Program-made: the position numbers and the translations under genes
Notes under the pieces: model-generated
The model's input: only the letters and a program-made list of their open reading frames with translations
The model's database searches: none
What the model was told of the DNA's origin: nothing
Assembly (NCBI GenBank): GCA_030549495.1
Contig: JAUIRK010000894.1
Location: forward strand, 1,488,001-1,552,000
Source of the DNA: Nectonema munidae
Lineage: Eukaryota; Nematomorpha; Nectonematoida; Nectonematidae
DNA: 64,000 nucleotides
Reading direction: 5' to 3'
In this document: positions 12,601 through 21,600 of the stretch, piece after piece
Position numbering within the stretch: position 1 is the first letter of the stretch
Layout: every line of letters starts with the position of its first letter

Positions 12601-15600
12601 TTCCTTTTACTTACGAAACATTAAAATTTGCGGGAAAATATAAAATTTCGAAGTAGCTACCCGGTTGCGCAATATAAAATACAATATATTTTTTTTAAAT
12701 GGAATAAATACACTGATATACCTTTTTCATGTGGAAGCTAGTGGAAAGTCGTTAGCACTGAAAGCAGTGCATATCCACGTGGTCGGAGACATCATTCAGA
12801 GCGTTGGCGTTGTAATGGCATCCACCTTCATTTACTACAACGTAAGTCCTTTCATCATTTCTCTCCTACGTCACCAGGACAATTGAGTATTAGAGAATTT
12901 ACGCCCACACTATTCGATCCCACAATACTTGGTGTCTGACAATTTGGTACTAGGATAATTTGGTACTATTTTTTCGAAAATTTTTTAGAAGTAAGATAAA
13001 AACAATGATTTTATTTTTCATAAAGACCCAAAAATAATTTATTTATTACAGTTTAAAAAGAGGTTTGAAAGATATAACCAAAAGATTTAGACCTGAGCAA
13101 CTTCATTTAAAAAATCCATATTCTTTTTGCTAAATCACAATTCTTTGCTAAAATGTAAAGAACGCATTTTGCAATCTCTATACTTTTTCTTTTGAAAAAC
13201 TTCACCTTTTTCAATTTTCGCACTTTTACTTTTGCTAACTCATCTTCATTTTTAGGGCTTGCACGAATGCCCAAATGTTTGGATGAACATTGGAGCTTGT
13301 TTCGGTCAATGAGTTGCAAAATTCTTCGTGAATTCTAAAAATCAGTAGTTTCCAAACCTAAATAACTCATTCTTCCTTTAAAAAATGATAAAGTTCAATT
13401 CTCCCTTTTCTCAAATTTTTGTTGAACATTTTCCCAGCTTTATTCTGAAAAAATATGAAAGGAAAATATTTACTAAAAAGGAAAGAAACATCAATTTTTG
13501 AATTTTTGTTTGGCTATAATTTTACAAGTCGTAGAAAAATATTAGAAAGAGCACATCCCAAAAAGTTGTTATTAATTTCCGCCCCCTTTCCCTCAGACGT
13601 GTAAAGTACCCCATTGGGGAGAATTTTCCTGCCTTTGGAAGCAACCGAACTTATTATTCATTTGTAAATTACCTGCTAAAACTCGAAGAGAAACAAAAAG
13701 ATACTCTTTGTCATAAAGTGAAAGCCCTTAGCAAGATTTCTTCCAAGAAGCGAAACTTACAATTTATTTTCCGTTAAGTTAACTCGAAGAAATACGATTT
13801 CTAAAAGATGATGGTCTTAAATGCGAAAAGTCTAGTAATTAAGTGTTTTATGCAATGTTTAATGAATCAAAATTTTTTTATCTAATTTCTCTAATTTTGG
13901 TACTGATGCACTTTATATTTTCGAGAATGAAATTGTCCTAGTACCGTATTACCTTAATGCCAAATTATCTAAAACCAAATAACCCGAGAACAAATTGTCC
14001 AGCACATAATTTTCCCCTTATCCCCTCTCTATCTTCTACTTATCATATTTTTGCTATCGGAGACATATATATATAATATAAATGGAACGTTATCTTAATT
14101 TTCACAAATTTAACCCATTTCATCGCAGGAAAAGCAAGCGACATTAATTAATTTGATATATAAAAGTGCCTTAAAATGGAGAAATTGTCTGTGTCAGTTA
14201 AATCCGACGTTCGGATGAAATTCGTTAAACCCCTGTATCACATGGCCCTAAAACTGCTTTGTAGCGTCCAGGGCAAATGTTTCGGTCCCGCTCTTTCCCA
14301 AGTGAACTATGTTGTTCTGTTTTTGAGTTAAGTTTTTTTGACCCCCTCCCCCTCCCCCTCCCATCTCATCAAGAATAATGTGTTGAAATCATCTTGTGCA
14401 TATTATAACTCTGAGTTTTGCACACCAGATCTATATATGAGATCCTCAATCAATTAGAATGTATTGTTAAGAATGATATAGTTTTACGTAATCTCACAAA
14501 ATTAGTACATTTATTGATTACTATAATGACAATTTTTTCAATAATGTCTTCTAAATACAAAAATATATTTTTGGAAGAGAAAAATATTTTCAAAATATTT
14601 ATTTTTTTCAATAACAATTTAAAATATAATGAATTGATACTTGGGATTTATCTTTATAGTCCTTTGATAAAATAATATATCATCAAAAATATTTTAAAAA
14701 ACATATTTGAGAACTATAATAATGAAAAAAATACGTTAAATAAGGGACGCTATATACCCTATTCCCTAATTCTACTCCAAACCCTCTATTTGCTCATCCC
14801 TTCTATATGCATTTAAAATTTATTGAAAAATAAATTCAATAACTTACTTTTATCATTATTATCCAACTAAGTAACTCATTTGATGAAAAAATTATGTCGA
14901 ACGTAGAAAATAACAATCAGCTCAAAAACTTATTTTTAAAGTGATTAAAGATGCACGCCCCCTCCCCCTCCCAGTTTTTCTCTTCGTCCCCATGTTGCCC
15001 CCCGCCCCACTTCAAATACTTAACTATCTTACCGAATTTTGGATTTTACTCAAAATTATATGGTTGATCATAACTGAAACTAAAAATATATCATTCTAAT
15101 TGTTAAAGAGTAATTATCATGAATAAAAATCAGCTACTTTTAAATGTTTTAATTTGAAACATATTCATTTACAAACTTTTTGTTTTATAATGTTTTTTTT
15201 ATAATTTTCGTCTGCAATAAAATTATATAATTTATGTCTATATATATAATATAAGAAAATTCAATTATGTTTAAAATAAGTGTTTATTTACAGTTTTACA
15301 TTCTACAATTAGGACAATTCTTGAACCTTTTAAAATTTAAACGCCAACGTTCCAATATTGGAACATTAAGAGGTTATTTTCGTCTGCCTGTTTTGCGTGT
15401 ATTTAAATACAAGTCGTCTGCATTTTTATTAAAATCGTCTGATAAATTTGATAATCTATGGTTATTTTCGTCTGCCTGGGAATCGTCGAATCAAGCTACA
15501 TTCATGCTTTTAAATTTTGTTTTTTTCATAAATAAATATTTTCTGTTTTTCAAGTTATCCAAAATAAATGAAAAAGACAGAGTTAGAAAAGTTTATTACT

Positions 15601-18600
15601 TTAAAAATTATAAAATAATCTTAAGGATAATTTAAAAAAATAATAAAAAAAAGTAAAATATATGTATTATTTGGTAAATTGCTAATTTTATAGAAAATCG
15701 TGTAAATTATCAAATAAAAAACTTGCCCCTGTTTGGCCCCCACTCCTAAAAATCTAGAATCGTCACTGCCTCTCAAGCGCTGTAAATGAGTTTCACATAT
15801 ATTTTCATTTTTCAAATTTTTCAGCAAAATTTTATTAGCATGTATGTTTTGAAATAGCAGGAACAGTAATTTAAATTGAATAACTTGCAAACCAGAAAAA
15901 ACACGCTAAAACCATAATCGCAAGGTCTCTCGTGGTCGACACTACAATCAAACCTTGTCTGTTCCTTGTTTTATATGAAGCATATTTTGTGCAAAAAACT
16001 CCACCCAAAATACTTCACATCCTCCCCCCACCAGAAAACACTAATTGCTTCCCTCGCAATTTTCAAAGCATGTAACATTAAGCTTTGCTTTCTATTTGCT
16101 CCAATAGCCAACAGCAAAAATAATAGATCCACTCATCACACTCCTATTTTCTTTCATCGTACTGCTGACGACCGTGTCAATACTCAAGCAAACAATCAAT
16201 ATATTAATGGAAGGTAAGCTTTTGTACTTAACTTTGACAATGTTCGGTCCATTTTTAATGCTCTCTTCAAAATTCTCATTGAATTGAATGAACTATTCAA
16301 TTAATATTAAGATTTGTCTAAAATGTCAAAATAATTTATAAATTTTCAAATTGACATAAGTTTCAAATTAACTCATTAAGAATTGCACGCTTAAATATTC
16401 TAAAAAAAGGTTTACATAATTTCAAAAGCAAACACCTAATTTCAAGGCAGAATTTTAGTCATATCTAAAAAAATAAAAAGTATCTTTAGAAATAAAAAAA
16501 ATAGGATAAAAATAATAAATATTCAGCAAAGTTATCAAAGAATGAGAAAATAAGAATTTGAATTAAAAATACGAGGTAATCAAATATATTTTTATCTTAT
16601 GAATATGAAATATTGGCTTTTTCGTTGAATAACGACATGTGTATTCTAAGAAAAAATCTAAAATTTTTAAAGATTAGTTAGAATGAGACAAAATTGGCTT
16701 TAACAGTGTTTGTTTTTTTACAGCGCTTAAAATTTTTTATATTTAAATAATAAATAAAGTTTATTTGACTTTCAAAAAGTATTGTGTATAAAGACATTAA
16801 ATAGAAGTCTTCATTTGTTCAAATTTCGTTTTAGAAAAGCAAGAGATGATATAATGAATGAAACCTAATTAAAGAAATTATTTATGAAGAATGTTAAAAT
16901 AACATTTAAATTGGGTGAGTCAAAACACTTTATAATTGTTTAAAGATATTTTGAAAGCAAAGATTGCCATTTTCGGAAATAAAATATTCAATTTATATAC
17001 CTATACGTATATCGTAAATGTTAACATATGTTAAAGCGTACTTTCAAGTTCAAAAAAGACATTAAAGATAAAAAAAGTATGAAAAATTGAAGGATAATTG
17101 AATTTATGTTAAAAAAATTAAAAATTTTCTTACATCTATTGAAATCAAAAGAAATATGTTCTATGAAATAAGATGTTATTTTTCATTATGCTTAAAATTT
17201 CTAATTCTTAATTTTATTATTGAAGCTCAGCAAGCCTTACCAAGTAATTTCCTCTCGGCTATAATTATAGACGAACCATAATATCAATAAATATATATAA
17301 AATAAAATTGTTGAAAATAATTTTCAATTAAATATTTGAATCTTAATAAAACTTTCATTTTTCAGCAAACAGATGGACAAACAGTTGGCACTTATTCATT
17401 CCTTCTATTTTTGATTCGGGATCAGGGTTTCTTCTGTATTTCTACAATTATTGAAGATTGATATTCTTTTGCTAGACACAATACCAATAAAAAAAATATG
17501 ATTTAGATGGTTTCCCAAATATTATATTTAAATAGTTACAACTTTTCAAAAAAGGAGCGTGGGTTAGATACTCGGTTTCGATAACTCAAGGTCTTGGATT
17601 CGATCCCGCATCAACACTCCTTTCGCCATAGTTCGATACAAGCGCCACAATTGTGCTTTCTCGATGAAAACACACCATGCTACCTCTACCTTTGAAAAGT
17701 GTGATCAATTTAATAAATGTTAGTTATTTTTTAATCTGTTTTCATTTTAATAAGATACAAAAGCTAAGAAAGAATTATATTCTAGATATTTTACTTTTGG
17801 ATGAAAGGAAAACTTGGTTTGTGTGGTAAAATACAAATGAAGAAGTGAACACACTCTATCGGGAACCATGGTGAAAGCGTATACAATCCAATTAAGTCTA
17901 TTTTTTTGCAAACACAATAAAGACACTAATTGTACCAATTTTAATATATTTTTCCTCAATTAAAAGTAAATAATCATTTCATATTAAAGTTCGCTCTAAC
18001 AAATCCAAAAATTACAATTGATAGTTATTTTTTAAAATGAAATTATTTTACTCAAAGAGATATTCCATGAATAACCACATGAATATTTCAAGTAATGCAC
18101 TTCCAGGAAACTTTGTCTTAAAAATGATTTCCTATGTTGAATGACTATTAATTCAAAATTTGATTATTTTTTTCGATAAAGTCAAAAAATAGGATTTCTA
18201 CGTCAAAAATAAATTGTATTGGTTATGAGTGATGATCCTCTCATCCTACTTTTAGGTGTTCCAGCAAACATCCAGTATGACAACATTTGCAAACATCTAA
18301 AGAAGATTCCGAATGTTACGAATGTGCACAATTTGTGCATCTGGTGCATCAACTCACAAGAAAAATCGATCAGCGCTCATTTAATTGTGGGTAATTTTCC
18401 TTTTTGAACTTTTGTTCTGATTATAATCTTCGCTCCTCCGAAAAATGTTGCATGCAAAAAATAGCGCACCAGCTAAAATCCTATAAAATGGAAAGAGCTC
18501 AAGAATTAATAACCAGAGATCAAGTTATCATGGGTTTTATGATATTAAAATTTTAATGGACAAAAATTTCTTACAAAATGTTCAATCTGTAATTTAAATA

Positions 18601-21600
18601 CATTCTTCGTTTAGTGTCATCAAGTTTTTTTTTATCGATCTAAATCATTTAAAATTCAAATTAAATTCAAATTAAAATATGTGACCTTCGATTTAAAAAG
18701 ATCAATAAAATTCAAATCATATATTTTCCTTTTTCGTATTATGTGCAACACGCGTACGTGTTTGTGCATTTTTGGTCGTGTTGCACCTCAAAAAGTTGTG
18801 TTTTGAGTTTAAAAAGTAAACTAAATTTTCATATAATGGTTGCAATTCAAAATTTGCAATTATGAATTTATTTTAATATATATTATTTCAATTTTATTCT
18901 TTTTTGCATCTTCACTTAAATTGGAATAAAAATGTTTGCAAAAATGTCAGTTTTTACTGGAAAATTTGTTCCAAAATTGAAAATATCATAAATACTAAAA
19001 GAAAGAATACGAAAGGAAAAACAAAAATTTAATTTTAGATTCTTTTAAAGTTATTTCCAATTTCATTCCATTTTTTTAATTTTAAAATTTAATAATGTGC
19101 TTACTTCCTGCCTTAATTGTTAATGTTTTATCGTGATTGTCAAAAAGTTTATTAGTTAGTATACACATTAGTAAACAGGTATTTATTTAATTAATTTATT
19201 TATAAAAAATATGCATGTAAAATTACGAGACAAATAGAATTATCTATATTGGATATTGCGAAATTTTAGTCTAAGCTTTTTCTGAACTACGACTGAATTT
19301 ATCAAGTCGTCAATTAACTACCTAAACCAGAGACGAAAAGCTATCTACTTAAAGTTTAGTTGTTAAAAAATCAATTATTAAAGCAAGCTTTGTAAACTCG
19401 CTTAAGGATAATTCTGGAAAATCTTTTTCTCTAGGACTTGCCAAAAGACAATTATAACAATTTGCTTAAAAATATTTAAACGAAACTTTTTTAAAAAAAA
19501 AAGATAAAGGAAAATATAACTAAGTAAAGATGACATTTTCAAGCATTATGGTTTTCAACCCACTTTCAAGGTTTTTTTTATTTTTTTTGAAAGCAATTGA
19601 TCTGTTGAAGAGCATAGTTGTCGAAATTTCATCTTTTCTTTGTTATATTTCTTACGAACAAAATTTTACTCTTTCTTGATCAATTTTAAATTATTTTTAT
19701 CCATACGATTTCTTAGCGTCATTTCATCAACATTCTTTCATCCATTTCTTCAGCCATTTCAGTCATCATTTTAATTATAATTACATATCTAACTAATAAC
19801 TAATTAAGTAACAGACCAAATAATTAACTAAATAAATTACAGAATAACTAATCCACAAACAAAGCAAATCTACGCCCACAATTTTTTTCATTAAAAAAAA
19901 AGTTTCCAGAGAGAAATTTTGCACTACTATTGATAAAGAAAAATAGTCTATTAGGGGTCATTCACAATTGATGTCAATCAAAGACTAGAGGTATCGATAA
20001 ATTAACAAATGAAGAATGTGTAAAGTAAATAAATAGTCAAGAGATGAGAATAGGGATTAGGGGTTAAAATTAAGCAAAGAAAGTTTGACGTCAATTGTGA
20101 ATGACCCCTAATAGTGAAAATATTTAGGTGTTATTGAAACACAGTTTCTATATTCTGAATGTGATTCGCAGTGGCAGAAGTCTCGTCAACACTGAAGTAA
20201 AATGATTTTTAAAAATAAACTATCATGATTCCAACTATTTATTGCTAGAACATATGGTAGTCGGTATTCGAAACTTGGAAAGTGTTTGGATTAACTTTCA
20301 AATCTATATTGGTCATCGGCAGTTTCTTATCTATAATTCAATGCTCCATGAACTCTACCTCTGATTTTGATCAGCATAGATCCTTTAAAACGCGGTAGGT
20401 AGGATCCAAGTCACATACTTGCACTTATAAATAGTCCGCTTTATAAATGAGTTGTACGTATTTTACCTTGTACAAAAATGTTAGAAACAACCTGTAATTA
20501 AAATATATTCTTCGTTTAGTGTCATCAAGTTTTTTTATCCACATAAATCATTTAAAATTCAAATTAAATTCATTTTATTCTATTCTATTTTGAGTTTATC
20601 CTACGTATAAGTACACAAAAATTGAAATAAGAAATAAGTTGAATAAAAAATTTAAAATTTTTTCAAAATTATTCAATCTTTTAGACCATTTAAGTTTAAG
20701 TTTTAAGTTTTAAGTTTTAGCCTATATTAAAAAATGGGAGTCAATAACTTTCCGCTTTATAATGAACCGTGTTATAAAGGATCTTTTTCTAAGCGTCAAA
20801 TTAATTATCACTCATTTCATAATATATTTATTGGTTGAATATAAATATCTTTATATTCGATATAATATATATGTCAAAATGATGTCATATACTATGAAGG
20901 AAGTCATTCAATTCGATGAATAGATGTCACTCATATTAATTACACTGGTCAACAATTTTTTACTTTCTGAATGTTGTCTAGATTTCTACAAGTGAATTAG
21001 GGTATTCTGGCACTGCTGAATCAGGAAATGGCATCCGTTTCTCTCCATCAAGTCAGGTTTTTGTGCTAAGTTGATTTGAAAAAATCACAACTTGTGACAA
21101 AATCAATTACATTTTTGTGGCATTATCAGCTGATTTTTGTCAACACATATCATCCTAAACATGTTTTTAAGAAAAAAATTGTTTTGCCAACAACATTTAT
21201 TGATTACATGATAGAAACATCGATTACTGTCATCTGAATGGTGGGCATTGATAAAGGTAAGTACAAGTAAATTGCATGTTGCGTCACCACTGTTCAAATT
21301 TCAGGGCTTGAACTTCCGTTTTTTTAAACTCCTGGAATGTTCAGCGGCAGGGAGTTCTCTCTTCAGATTCCAACAGTAGTCAGCCATCATGACTGCGTTC
21401 CAGCGACCTTGATACCTGGTCTCTATCTCCTTCATGTCCTGATGGAATCTCTCCCCCTGCTTGTCACTCATTGAACCCAGGTTCTCAGGAAACCAGTTCA
21501 TATGTGAAAATAGGTAGTGCATCTTGATGCTCATGTTGCAGCCCAGGTTTCTGAAAGCAGTCAGCATGTTGTTGACAAGTTCTGCGTAGTTTCTGGCCTT

